Of a DNA stretch of 64,000 nucleotides, positions 54,483-64,000 are shown one piece after another. Numbering within the stretch: the stretch's first letter is position 1; each line of letters starts with the position of its first letter. A program made the translations under genes and the position numbers. This stretch comes from Streptococcus pseudopneumoniae ATCC BAA-960 = CCUG 49455. GTDB lineage: Bacteria; Bacillota; Bacilli; Lactobacillales; Streptococcaceae. Location of the stretch: positions 128,208 to 192,207 of the forward strand of contig NZ_MWSM01000019.1 of assembly GCF_002087075.1 (NCBI RefSeq), in the 5' to 3' direction. A model generated the notes under the pieces. The model had not been told where the DNA came from and did not search any database. It saw only the letters and a list, made by a program, of their open reading frames with translations.

Positions 54483-54893
54483 ATGTCAGATTGCATTTTT
54501 TGTAAAATCATCGCAGGGGAAATTCCTGCTTCAAAAGTATATGAAGATGAGCAGGTTCTTGCCTTTCTTGATATCTCTCAAGTGACACCAGGACACACCT
54601 TGGTCGTGCCAAAAGAACACTATCGTAATCTTTTAGAAATGGATGCTACTAGCGCCAGCCAACTCTTTGCCCAAGTACCAAAAGTAGCTCAAAAAGTCAT
54701 GAAAGCTACCAAGGCTACTGGTATGAATATCATTGCTAACTGTGAAGAAGTCGCAGGTCAAACCGTCTTTCATACCCATGTTCACCTCGTACCTCGCTAC
54801 AGTGCGGACGATGACCTTAAGATTGATTTTATCGCCCACGAACCAGACTTTGACAAACTCGCTCAAGTCGCTGAAACCATCAAAAATGCCTAA
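54483..54893 (+). CDS. hit: HIT-family nucleotide-binding protein
   Basis: A 136-residue histidine-triad protein: CIFCKIIAGEIPASKVYED at the start (zinc Cys pair) and the triad HTHVHLVPRY near residue 98. It hydrolyses nucleotide-phosphoramidates or related compounds. It is divergent from ecsA and 9 bp before the next gene. Confidence 0.94.
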   Translation: MSDCIFCKIIAGEIPASKVYEDEQVLAFLDISQVTPGHTLVVPKEHYRNLLEMDATSASQLFAQVPKVAQKVMKATKATGMNIIANCEEVAGQTVFHTHVHLVPRYSADDDLKIDFIAHEPDFDKLAQVAETIKNA

Positions 54894-54902
54894 GGAGTTG
54901 CC

Positions 54903-55190
54903 ATGAAATTATCCAATCTACTGCTATTTGCAGGAGCTGCAGCCGGAAGTTATCTGGTCACAAAAAATCGTCAAACCATCACAGATGAAGTCTTGAATAC
55001 TACTGACCGCGTTCAAGCTATCAAGGACGATGTGGATATTATCCAAAACAGCCTGCAAATCATCGACCAGCAAAAAGAACTTATCAAAAAATACCAAGAA
55101 GACCTAACTTACAAGTTTAAGGTCTTAGAAAAAGATATCCAGACTAGACTAGCTGTCATCAAAGAAACACAGGAAATTGAAGATAAGTAA
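54903..55190 (+). CDS. Small coiled-coil membrane-anchored protein
   Basis: A 95-residue protein: an N-terminal hydrophobic segment with small residues (NLLLFAGAAAGSYLV), then a charged, helical, probably coiled-coil region to the end. It resembles YtxH-like and chemotaxis-type small proteins in overall form only. It is cotranscribed with hit. The function is unknown. Confidence 0.75.
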   Translation: MKLSNLLLFAGAAAGSYLVTKNRQTITDEVLNTTDRVQAIKDDVDIIQNSLQIIDQQKELIKKYQEDLTYKFKVLEKDIQTRLAVIKETQEIEDK

Positions 55191-55574
55191 AAAGAGCTGA
55201 GTGGCTCTTTTTAAAAGGTAAACAAGTCATATCCCATCAACTATACATCACAATTTAGACAACTCATTCATCGTTGCACCACTAAATCGAAGACTTTCCG
55301 CCGTACTGAAAACGATTCTGGGATAAAGGTCTAACCTTAAATATAAAAAGCGAACAAAACGAGTTATCTGACACTCAGAATTCTGTCTTGTTCGCTTTTT
55401 TATCTAATCTATCGGTTTTTAAAATTTATAATAAAGAATTCCTAAAATCAAAATCTTTTTGTCTCAGACTCGTCCGGAAACTTTGAGACCTAGGCTCAAA
55501 GTTTAGGTATGGAACTTCGAAGAAGGTCGCTACCATCCGTCATTACTTAAGGAAAGTCTTAAAAAATCTATAAA
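55191..55574. other. Gene-free stretch with hairpins
   Basis: No gene is supported here. AAAAAGCGAACAA (from 55346) and TTGTTCGCTTTTTT (to 55401) form a long-armed terminator-like structure that could end the hit transcript. Near 55482-55512 AAACTTTGAG and CTCAAAGTTT form a perfect inverted repeat of unknown use. Confidence 0.6.
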
Positions 55575-55596
55575 CAAAAAGAGCCCGACGGCTCTT
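55575..55596 (-). terminator. Terminator after dnaJ
   Basis: On the minus strand AGAGCC-GTC-GGGCTCT is followed by TTTTTG, directly after the dnaJ stop codon. Confidence 0.8.
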
Positions 55597-55602
55597 CTTA
55601 CT

Positions 55603-56742
55603 TTATTCTCCATCAAAGGCATCTTTAATATGGTCAAAGAAGCCCTTTTTCTTTGGATTGACTTTTAAATCACCAGCAGCTGCGAATTCTTTCAAGGCTG
55701 CTTTTTGGCGGTCATTCAAGCCTGTCGGTGTTACGACATTAACAGTAACGTATTGGTCACCAACTGCACCGCCACGAAGGCTCGGAGCTCCTTTGCCATG
55801 TAGGCGGAATTTCTTACCAGTCTGAGTTCCCTCTGGGATAACTAATTCAACATCACCATGAACAGTTGGGATATCAACGGTATCACCAAGAGCCGCTTGA
55901 ACGAAGTTGAGGTTGAGATTGTAGAAGATAGTGGTTCCTTCACGTTCAAACTTGTCGCTGGCTTCCACAGAAACCACTACATACAAGTCACCATAAGGTC
56001 CACCGTTAAATCCAGCTTCACCCTGACCAGCTAGGCGAATTTGTTGACCTGTTTCCACACCAGCAGGGATTTTTACATGTACGCTATGAGCTTGTTTTTC
56101 ATGACCAGTACCGTGACAGGTTGTACATGGATCTTTGATTTCTTTTCCGCGACCGTGACAGACATCACAGGTTACTTGGCGTCGCATCATACCAAGCGGA
56201 GTCTGCGTATCGACATTAATGACACCAGCGCCATGACAGCGTCCACAAGTGACTGGACTTGTTCCTGGCTTAGCACCAGAACCATTACATGTACGACAGC
56301 TAGCTTCACGGTTGTACTTAACTTCTTTTTCAGCTCCAAAAATAGCTTCTTCAAAGGTCAAGTTCACACGATACTGGAGGTCATCCCCCTGACGAGGAGC
56401 GTTTGGATTGCGCGAAGCTCCGCCTCCGCCAAAGAAACTTGAAAAAATATCCTCAAAACCACCGAAGCCACCTGCCCCGTTGAAACCGCCAGCTCCACCA
56501 CCGAAGCCTCCAAATCCACCGTTGGCTCCAGCCGCACCATATTGGTCATAGGCAGCACGTTTTTGGTCGTCACTCAAAGTCTCATAGGCTTCCTGAACTT
56601 CCTTGTACTTTTCCTCAGCACCAGGCTCCTTGTTGATATCTGGGTGATATTTTTTGGAAAGCTTACGATAAGCCTTTTTGATTTCGTCTGCCGAAGCGTT
56701 TTTGGACACCCCCAGACGATCATAAAATTCAGTATTGTTCAT
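55603..56742 (-). CDS. dnaJ: Chaperone protein DnaJ
   Basis: A 379-residue co-chaperone of DnaK: J domain with the HPD motif ([12 protein letters not shown]), a Gly/Phe-rich linker (about 75-115) and a zinc domain with four CxxCxGxG-type repeats ([32 protein letters not shown]), then C-terminal substrate-binding domains. The ATG at 56742 starts [14 protein letters not shown], the standard DnaJ start; a GTG-like start 12 bp earlier is less likely. It is separated from the gene before it by a terminator. Confidence 0.97.
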   Translation of the reverse strand: MNNTEFYDRLGVSKNASADEIKKAYRKLSKKYHPDINKEPGAEEKYKEVQEAYETLSDDQKRAAYDQYGAAGANGGFGGFGGGAGGFNGAGGFGGFEDIFSSFFGGGGASRNPNAPRQGDDLQYRVNLTFEEAIFGAEKEVKYNREASCRTCNGSGAKPGTSPVTCGRCHGAGVINVDTQTPLGMMRRQVTCDVCHGRGKEIKDPCTTCHGTGHEKQAHSVHVKIPAGVETGQQIRLAGQGEAGFNGGPYGDLYVVVSVEASDKFEREGTTIFYNLNLNFVQAALGDTVDIPTVHGDVELVIPEGTQTGKKFRLHGKGAPSLRGGAVGDQYVTVNVVTPTGLNDRQKAALKEFAAAGDLKVNPKKKGFFDHIKDAFDGE

Positions 56743-56913
56743 ACAAGATACCAAGACCGTAAAATTCGACTGAAAAATAGGAAATCTGACGCTGGAGCGA
56801 TGCTCCTAGACAGATTTATCTTTTTTCCGAGAATTTAGGTCGGGTTCAATTCCTTTCTTTATATATTGACAAGACAAACCCCAAACAAATGAGATTCCGT
56901 CCCTTTTTATCGA

Positions 56914-56940
56914 AAAACAGAGGCTGGGTTGCAACCTCTG
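56914..56940 (-). terminator. Terminator between the DUF-type membrane gene and dnaJ
   Basis: On the minus strand CAGAGG and CCTCTG pair, with an inner GGTTGCAACC palindrome, followed by TTTTTCG. Transcription of dnaJ past this point must use leakage or a promoter in 56743-56910, where I see no CIRCE. Confidence 0.7.
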
Positions 56941-56958
56941 CAAATAAGTAAATTAACT

Positions 56959-57360
56959 TTATTTTGATTTTAAATATCCTATAAGTACAGAAATATTTAT
57001 ATATTTTTGTCTCTTCTTAGTATTTGCTATAAAATTCCAATAGATTAGAAGGAATACACCGACAACCCAAATCATGCCCATTATAAACGATATTATAAAT
57101 TCTGGTTTTTGTATGGTTGCTGATACTAGTGCTGATACTAGCGCTGACAACAATACTGAAGTAACAAAATTCCTTACCGCCTCATCATTTTTAACACAAC
57201 TTTCATGCTCAGCTAAAATAATTGCTTTATACCTAGCCAAATATACTGCTGGAATATTATCTATAAAATCTTTTGCAGATTCATAACTATCAGCTTTATT
57301 ACAAAAATCATTATAAACTTTTCGTGTATTTTTTAGATACTCTTCATCCAATACACTCAT
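56959..57360 (-). CDS. Hypothetical membrane protein between dnaK and dnaJ
   Basis: A 133-residue protein: a soluble helical first half (NTRKVYNDFCNKADSYESAKD) and two hydrophobic segments (FVTSVLLSALVSALVSATI; FIISFIMGMIWVVGVFLLIY) with a basic tail. It starts 1 bp after the dnaK stop, so it is in the heat-shock operon. It is more AT-rich than dnaK and dnaJ. Function unknown. Confidence 0.78.
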   Translation of the reverse strand: MSVLDEEYLKNTRKVYNDFCNKADSYESAKDFIDNIPAVYLARYKAIILAEHESCVKNDEAVRNFVTSVLLSALVSALVSATIQKPEFIISFIMGMIWVVGVFLLIYWNFIANTKKRQKYINISVLIGYLKSK

Positions 57361-57361
57361 C

Positions 57362-59551
<2,190 letters not shown>

Positions 59552-60076
59552 CTAGTTGTAAACAACTACCATGGCTGGGCGTAGGATGCGATCATAGAGT
59601 TTGTAGCCTTTTTGGAAAACTTGGGCGATGGTATCTGCCGGGTGTTCATCGTCTGCTGGGAGAGTTTGGATGGCCATATGGTAGTTATGGTCAAATTTAC
59701 CGTCAGCTGCGATTTCTTTGATTCCTTCTTCTTTCAAAGCGTGAATCAAGCTTTCTTGCACCATCTCCAATCCTTTTTTGACATCGTCTGTCAATCCTTC
59801 AACCGCGAGTGCACGCTCAAGGTTATCCAAAGAAGGGAGAATCGCTTTTGCTAAGTCCTGGCTACGATAACGTTGCATGTTTTGACGCTCTTCATTAGCA
59901 CGGCGTTGGATATTTTGCATTTCCGCATGAGCGCGAAGGTATTTGTTTTCGAACTCATCTGCACGTTCATTCGCCAAGTCCAACTCAGACTTCTCAGGAG
60001 TTGTTTCTTCAGCTGTTTCCACAACTTCCTCTTCTTGAACTTCTTCTACTTCTTCATTTTTTATATCTTGGGCCAT
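59552..60076 (-). CDS. grpE: Nucleotide exchange factor GrpE
   Basis: A 174-residue partner of DnaK. An acidic N-terminal tail ([17 protein letters not shown]) leads to a long coiled coil (about 40-90) and a beta domain ending [21 protein letters not shown] chose the ATG at 60076 because AAAGGAGG lies upstream. It follows hrcA closely. Confidence 0.97.
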   Translation of the reverse strand: MAQDIKNEEVEEVQEEEVVETAEETTPEKSELDLANERADEFENKYLRAHAEMQNIQRRANEERQNMQRYRSQDLAKAILPSLDNLERALAVEGLTDDVKKGLEMVQESLIHALKEEGIKEIAADGKFDHNYHMAIQTLPADDEHPADTIAQVFQKGYKLYDRILRPAMVVVYN

Positions 60077-60102
60077 TTTCGCCTCCTTTAATGATTTCAA
60101 TC

Positions 60103-61137
60103 TTAATGTACTTCGTAATGATTACTGCTGAGGTAGCGGTAAAAATCTGTCAACTTCATGGTCAAAACACGGTTGACCACATTGACTTGGTTGATTAGCT
60201 GTTGGTAATCCAGATTGACTGGACCGATAATGGCTAGAATTCCAACTCCCCGATAAGGAATGAGGAACTTGCTACTAATCACAGCTAGGTCAGCTAGACA
60301 GGACTCCTGACTGTCTGCAACACGGACGTTTTGCATCTGATCTTCACGCAACCCCTCACGAATCTCCAGAGCCACCTTTTGCGGTTGATCAAAGAACTGA
60401 TAGACTGCTAGATTGGCAAAATTCAAGAGATTAACCTTGCCCGCCACCACAATGTTTTCGTTGAACATTTCCTTAAAGATATGTTCAAAGAGATCGATCA
60501 CATTGTCCGTTGTTGTAAAGTAACGCTGGATAATCTGCGGAATCTCCGTCCGAATCTTGTAGTGAATATCTAAAACGGTGTGACCGAGGAAACGTTCCTG
60601 AATGATGCTCTTCAGTTTCAGCAAATCTTCCTGCAAGAAGTTCCTTGGAATCAGAAACTGACTGGTAACCGTTCGCGACTCGTCTAGGGTGAATACTGCC
60701 AAGGCTGTATGTTGCCCCAAAACAACGATATCAAAGGCTGTCAAACGTTGCCTGCTCGGCTCAACATCCAGTGCCACTACCGTACAGCCACTCAGGTCTG
60801 TCAGTAGATTAGCAGCTTCTTGCAGAATATCCTCCAGTTTGAAGAATTCCTGATCAAAGGCTTTGACAATCTCATATACCTCATTTTCAGCCAGTTGATC
60901 AAAATCCAGTGAGTGTTTTACATAGTACTGAAAACCAGCAATACTTGGCATCCGACCGCTTGAAGTATGAGCCTTTTCAAGCAAACCTTGCTTTTCTAGA
61001 GCCGCCATGTCATTACGAATGGTTGCACTGCTAGAGTTAATAGACTCTTGCAAGGCTTTGGATCCGACAGGTTCGTGCGTTTTGGTAAAGATGTCAATAA
61101 TCAGATTTAAAATATCCTGCTGACGCTCTGTAACCAT
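60103..61137 (-). CDS. hrcA: Heat-inducible transcription repressor HrcA
   Basis: A 344-residue repressor of the CIRCE regulon. The winged helix comes first ([49 protein letters not shown]), then the GAF-like effector domain ending [18 protein letters not shown] chose the ATG at 61137 because AGGAG lies upstream; the frame is open further up, but that part overlaps the CIRCE. It represses its own operon. Confidence 0.96.
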   Translation of the reverse strand: MVTERQQDILNLIIDIFTKTHEPVGSKALQESINSSSATIRNDMAALEKQGLLEKAHTSSGRMPSIAGFQYYVKHSLDFDQLAENEVYEIVKAFDQEFFKLEDILQEAANLLTDLSGCTVVALDVEPSRQRLTAFDIVVLGQHTALAVFTLDESRTVTSQFLIPRNFLQEDLLKLKSIIQERFLGHTVLDIHYKIRTEIPQIIQRYFTTTDNVIDLFEHIFKEMFNENIVVAGKVNLLNFANLAVYQFFDQPQKVALEIREGLREDQMQNVRVADSQESCLADLAVISSKFLIPYRGVGILAIIGPVNLDYQQLINQVNVVNRVLTMKLTDFYRYLSSNHYEVH

Positions 61138-61163
61138 CTCATCACTCCTCTCTGTCTGATAAA

Positions 61164-61190
61164 TTAGCACTCGATACATTCAAGTGCTAA
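61164..61190 (-). promoter_or_regulatory. CIRCE operator, proximal
   Basis: TTAGCACTC-N9-AAGTGCTAA, one mismatch from the CIRCE consensus (GAGTGCTAA). It lies between the -10 box and the hrcA start, where HrcA would block transcription. Confidence 0.9.
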
Positions 61191-61201
61191 CTTATGATTC
61201 T

Positions 61202-61231
61202 ATTATACACCCTTAGAAGAGAATGTCAAGA
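61202..61231 (-). promoter_or_regulatory. hrcA operon promoter
   Basis: On the minus strand TTGACA (about 61230-61225) and TATAAT (61207-61202) are 17 bp apart, between the two CIRCE operators. Confidence 0.85.
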
Positions 61232-61246
61232 TAAAAATTCAAAAAA

Positions 61247-61273
61247 TTAGCACTCTTTTATCAAGAGTGCTAA
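61247..61273 (-). promoter_or_regulatory. CIRCE operator, distal
   Basis: A perfect CIRCE, TTAGCACTC-N9-GAGTGCTAA, upstream of the -35 box. Two CIRCE flank one promoter, allowing tight repression by HrcA. Confidence 0.93.
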
Positions 61274-61276
61274 AAA

Positions 61277-61810
61277 TCAGTCTGAAGACCTAGAACCCTG
61301 CCTTCCATCTACTCGGTATTTACTTTTTAGTCTGAAATAACCATAGATTAGATAAGAAATCATAAAGGCATATAGAGCAAAAATAACAAAGAAAGATTGC
61401 GACAGTTCTTCTCGAAACAAACTCATACAAACAACAAAACCTCCTAAGAAAGTAGCTGCACATGAACGAAGTCTATATCGCATAACTTCCCACCTGAGAT
61501 TATTACTCATATAGACTTGATCCTCTGAAAGTATATCAGAAGCCGATTTACGAAGAATCGAACAAAAACCTGCTCCTATCAATTCCCAACCTCTATTTCT
61601 AAAATCTTGCAGTTCATGCTTATATTTTTTAAGAAATCTAGAATCATAGATACGGTAGATGACATCGTCTGGTTGACATTGGTCAAGATAGAACAAACCA
61701 AAACGACTAGTTCTATACCTCCAACCTTTCAAATGCATCTCATGTAAATATTCTTCTTTCTTGTCCAAATCAACAATGGTGAAAATCCGAAATTCTACTC
61801 TGCTATTCAT
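61277..61810 (-). CDS. DUF2812 membrane protein
   Basis: A 177-residue protein: a soluble N-terminal domain with EYLHEMHLKGWRYRTSRFGLFYL and DFRNRGWELIGAGFCSIL (the DUF2812 pattern of KGW and GWE motifs), followed by two hydrophobic segments near 120 and 145 and a basic tail. DUF2812 genes are often next to PadR regulators, but none is seen here. The function is unknown. Confidence 0.78.
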   Translation of the reverse strand: MNSRVEFRIFTIVDLDKKEEYLHEMHLKGWRYRTSRFGLFYLDQCQPDDVIYRIYDSRFLKKYKHELQDFRNRGWELIGAGFCSILRKSASDILSEDQVYMSNNLRWEVMRYRLRSCAATFLGGFVVCMSLFREELSQSFFVIFALYAFMISYLIYGYFRLKSKYRVDGRQGSRSSD

Positions 61811-61844
61811 TGTCTTACCCCAAAATTAGACAACATGCCTAGCG

Positions 61845-62045
61845 TTATTTATTAGATAATTCTTTCCACTTTTGACTCAATCTCCAAAAAATATAAGAAA
61901 TCTGAATCGCAAAAACTATCAATAAAACCCAATCTATTATGAAAATCAAAAACACTTCCCAACTGAAAGAACTACCTCCAGTGACAAACTTTGAGAAAAA
62001 CGGTAGTAGAGCTAAAAAGAGAAGCAAAATAGGAAGCATCCGCAT
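61845..62045 (-). CDS. Small membrane protein
   Basis: Sixty-six residues with two hydrophobic segments (ILLLFLALLPFFSKF; VFLIFIIDWVLLIVFAIQISYIFW) and a basic tail (RLSQKWKELSNK). It lies upstream of the DUF2812 gene on the same strand, probably in one transcript. Function unknown. The gap 62046-62417 beyond it holds a plus-strand TATAAT (62344-62349) for hsdR and no gene. Confidence 0.65.
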   Translation of the reverse strand: MRMLPILLLFLALLPFFSKFVTGGSSFSWEVFLIFIIDWVLLIVFAIQISYIFWRLSQKWKELSNK

Positions 62046-62417
62046 TGTTAAAATCCTTTTGGCATAAAAAAATCTTTATTTAAACGAAAATATTATAGCA
62101 AAATTTACGCCAGTTTTTGAACGGCTGATGTAGATATTTTATACTTTCAAAATGTTTAAATGTGATTATTTATTTTTGAAAAATATCTCACCAGCCCGAC
62201 TGAAAGTGCTTATAGAATGATAATAAGTCGCCTGCCGAAAACAGCGGAAAATAGCGGTGTTATGCGGAGATAATCTGACGCGATGCGAAAGTATATTGCA
62301 TACTTATTTTCAACAATTTAGCAGAGTATTTTTATAAGTGTGATATAATAGAAGTATAATTTGTTCTGATAGTTTATTTTATGGAGAAGTAGATTTTTAG
62401 AATGCGGAGGGTTCAAT

Positions 62418-64000
62418 ATGGTTGAGTTTATAAAGTCTAAGAAAGAAATGAGTGAGGAGGATATTAAAGCAAATTTCATCACTCCTGCTATTGTATCCAA
62501 AGGATGGAAAAATGGTGAGCATATCGCTTACGAAGAATACTTCACTGATGGTCGAATTGAGGTTAGAGGAGATAAGGCTCGTCGTAAAGAAGGAAAAAAA
62601 TCAGACTATTCACTGTATTACCAATTTGGAACTCGAATTGCAATTGTTGAGGCAAAGGATAATAAACACAGCGTTCGAGCAGGATTACAACAAGCTATTG
62701 AATACGGAGAGATTTTAGATGTTCCATTTGTTTATTCTTCGAATGGTGATGGCTTTATTGAACACGACCGTATCACGAGAGAAGAACGTGAGCTGGAGTT
62801 AGACGAATTCCCTACTCGTGAAGAATTATTTTCTCGTATGACGAAGGAAAAAGGATTGACGTACGAAATTACAGAAGCTATCTCAACTCCATACTATACA
62901 GACGCCTTCTCAATGAAAACGCCACGCTATTATCAGCAAATAGCTATCAACCGTACTATTGAAACAGTTGCCAGAGGACAAAAACGAGTAATGTTTGTGA
63001 TGGCAACAGGAACGGGGAAAACGTTCATGGCTTTTCAAATTATTCATCGCCTTCGAAAAGCTGGTTTGGCTAAACGAGTTTTATTCTTAGCAGATAGAAA
63101 CATCTTAGTAGACCAAACGATGGCTGAAGACTTTAGACCATTCGAAAAGGTAATGACGAAAATTACACCAAAACTTTTGACTGCTCCTGAAAAATTAAAT
63201 TCTTTTGAAATTTATCTAGGGCTTTATCAGCAACTAACTGGTGAAGATGGAACTGAGACACATTATCAAAAATTTGACAAAGACTTCTTTGATTTAATCG
63301 TAATTGATGAAGCGCACCGTGGTTCAGCTAAGGAAGACAGTAACTGGCGTAAGGTGATTGATTATTTCAGTTCTGCGACACAGATTGGGATGACCGCTAC
63401 TCCTAAAGAAACCAAGAATGCTTCCAATACGGAATACTTTGGTGAGCCAATCTATACTTATAGTTTAAAACAGGGAATAGAGGATGGTTTTTTGGCTCCA
63501 TATCGTGTTATGAGGGTTAATTTAGATGTGGATGTGGATGGTTATCGTCCAGAAACTGGAAAAGTTGATGCTAACGAACAATTAATAGAAGATAGGTACT
63601 ACAGCAGGAAAGATTTTGATAAAACCATTGTCATTGATGATAGAACGCAAAGAGTTGCCAAGTTTGTTTCTGATTATATGAAGCAAAGCAATGCACGATT
63701 TGATAAAACAATTGTTTTTTGTGTTGATATTGACCATGCCGAGCGAATGCGTGCTGCACTTGTAAAAGAGAATCTAGACTTAGTCCAAGAAGACTATCGT
63801 TATGTCATGCAAGTAACTGGTGACAACGCTGAAGGAAAAGCTCAACTGGATAACTTTATGGATGTCAATTCTAATTTTCCCGCTATTGTAACAACGTCTA
63901 AATTATTAACGACAGGAGTTAATGCTAAAACATGTCGTTTGATTGTTTTAGACTCTAATATCCAATCCATGACTGAATTTAAACAAATTATTGGTCGTGG
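62418..64000 (+). CDS. hsdR: Type I restriction enzyme R subunit, cut by window edge
   Basis: The first 527 codons of a DEAD-type translocase/nuclease. The N-terminal nuclease domain (about residues 15-150) has SDYSLYYQFGTRIAIVEAKD with the Asp...Glu-x-Lys catalytic pattern. The helicase motor has Walker A MATGTGKTFMAF (about residue 200) and the DEAH box LIVIDEAHRGSAKED. The ATG at 62418 has GGAGG upstream. The hsdM and hsdS genes should follow to the right. The frame is intact to the edge. Confidence 0.93.
   Translation, partial: MVEFIKSKKEMSEEDIKANFITPAIVSKGWKNGEHIAYEEYFTDGRIEVRGDKARRKEGKKSDYSLYYQFGTRIAIVEAKDNKHSVRAGLQQAIEYGEILDVPFVYSSNGDGFIEHDRITREERELELDEFPTREELFSRMTKEKGLTYEITEAISTPYYTDAFSMKTPRYYQQIAINRTIETVARGQKRVMFVMATGTGKTFMAFQIIHRLRKAGLAKRVLFLADRNILVDQTMAEDFRPFEKVMTKITPKLLTAPEKLNSFEIYLGLYQQLTGEDGTETHYQKFDKDFFDLIVIDEAHRGSAKEDSNWRKVIDYFSSATQIGMTATPKETKNASNTEYFGEPIYTYSLKQGIEDGFLAPYRVMRVNLDVDVDGYRPETGKVDANEQLIEDRYYSRKDFDKTIVIDDRTQRVAKFVSDYMKQSNARFDKTIVFCVDIDHAERMRAALVKENLDLVQEDYRYVMQVTGDNAEGKAQLDNFMDVNSNFPAIVTTSKLLTTGVNAKTCRLIVLDSNIQSMTEFKQIIGR

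Noticed and set aside
62452..62718. An 88-codon plus-strand frame at the start of hsdR
   Set aside because: It is out of frame with the long hsdR reading frame that starts at 62418 and carries all motifs.

Overview
The window comes from a mitis-group streptococcus, that is Streptococcus pneumoniae or a very close relative such as S. mitis or S. pseudopneumoniae. The evidence is the low GC, BOX and RUP repeats, a blp bacteriocin locus with a pneumococcal-type BlpC pheromone, remnants of a Dpn restriction locus, and gene order matching known pneumococcal blocks. Two blocks that I remember as distant in the reference pneumococcus (the galE/galT to dpn block, and the rbfA to hrcA block) are joined here near 31.5-32.2 kb, at a decayed gene and a BOX element.

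Layout. 1-480: minus-strand T-box leader with promoter, serving an operon off the left edge, plus a BOX fragment. 0.67-13.8 kb: a co-oriented carbohydrate/transport island with a LacI regulator, an MgtC-like protein, a family-1 ABC importer, a 2H phosphoesterase, galE, galT, PhoU-like and PP2C-like proteins and a sortase-anchored beta-helix surface protein. Its two main promoters carry nearly identical 14-bp LacI-type operators just downstream of the -10. 13.9-15 kb: a BOX element interrupted by a RUP. 15-17 kb: an aminotransferase/sugar transferase pair. 17-21 kb: a heterodimeric ABC exporter. 20.6-21.7 kb: a broken yetF-like gene with its DUF3290 partner. 21.8-23.8 kb: an SdpI/ArsR/CPBP module between 34-bp direct repeats, with the sdpI-like gene interrupted by a stop. 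23.9-27.4 kb: exoA, a VOC protein, and a guanine-riboswitch-controlled xpt-pbuX operon. 27.4-31.5 kb: a restriction locus in which a Sau3AI-like system sits between two copies of the pbuX-type terminator, next to a frameshifted DpnI gene. 32.2-37.9 kb: rimP-nusA-ylxR-ylxQ-infB-rbfA. 38-39.4 kb: ccrZ-trmB.

39.5-52.6 kb is the complete blp locus. It holds an intact exporter (blpA, blpB), the pheromone (blpC), the sensor and regulators (blpH, blpR, blpS), five double-glycine peptides, immunity-type membrane proteins, and a sortase-anchored thioredoxin-like protein. Seven BlpR-type boxes, each two TTCARGA-like half-sites 21 bp apart, stand before these units. Every bacteriocin-like peptide has exactly two cysteines in its mature part, which fits the surface thioredoxin acting in disulfide formation. 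Two peptides look atypical: one Tyr/Pro/Gly-rich at 41.2 kb, and one pediocin-like at 52 kb beside blpT.

52.6-64 kb: an EcsAB-type ABC pair, a HIT protein, and the heat-shock genes hrcA-grpE-dnaK-(membrane protein)-dnaJ under two CIRCE operators. Two small membrane proteins follow, then the start of a type I restriction subunit hsdR, cut by the window edge.

All functional names come from recognising protein and DNA motifs by eye. No database search was run, and references to other genomes are from memory.
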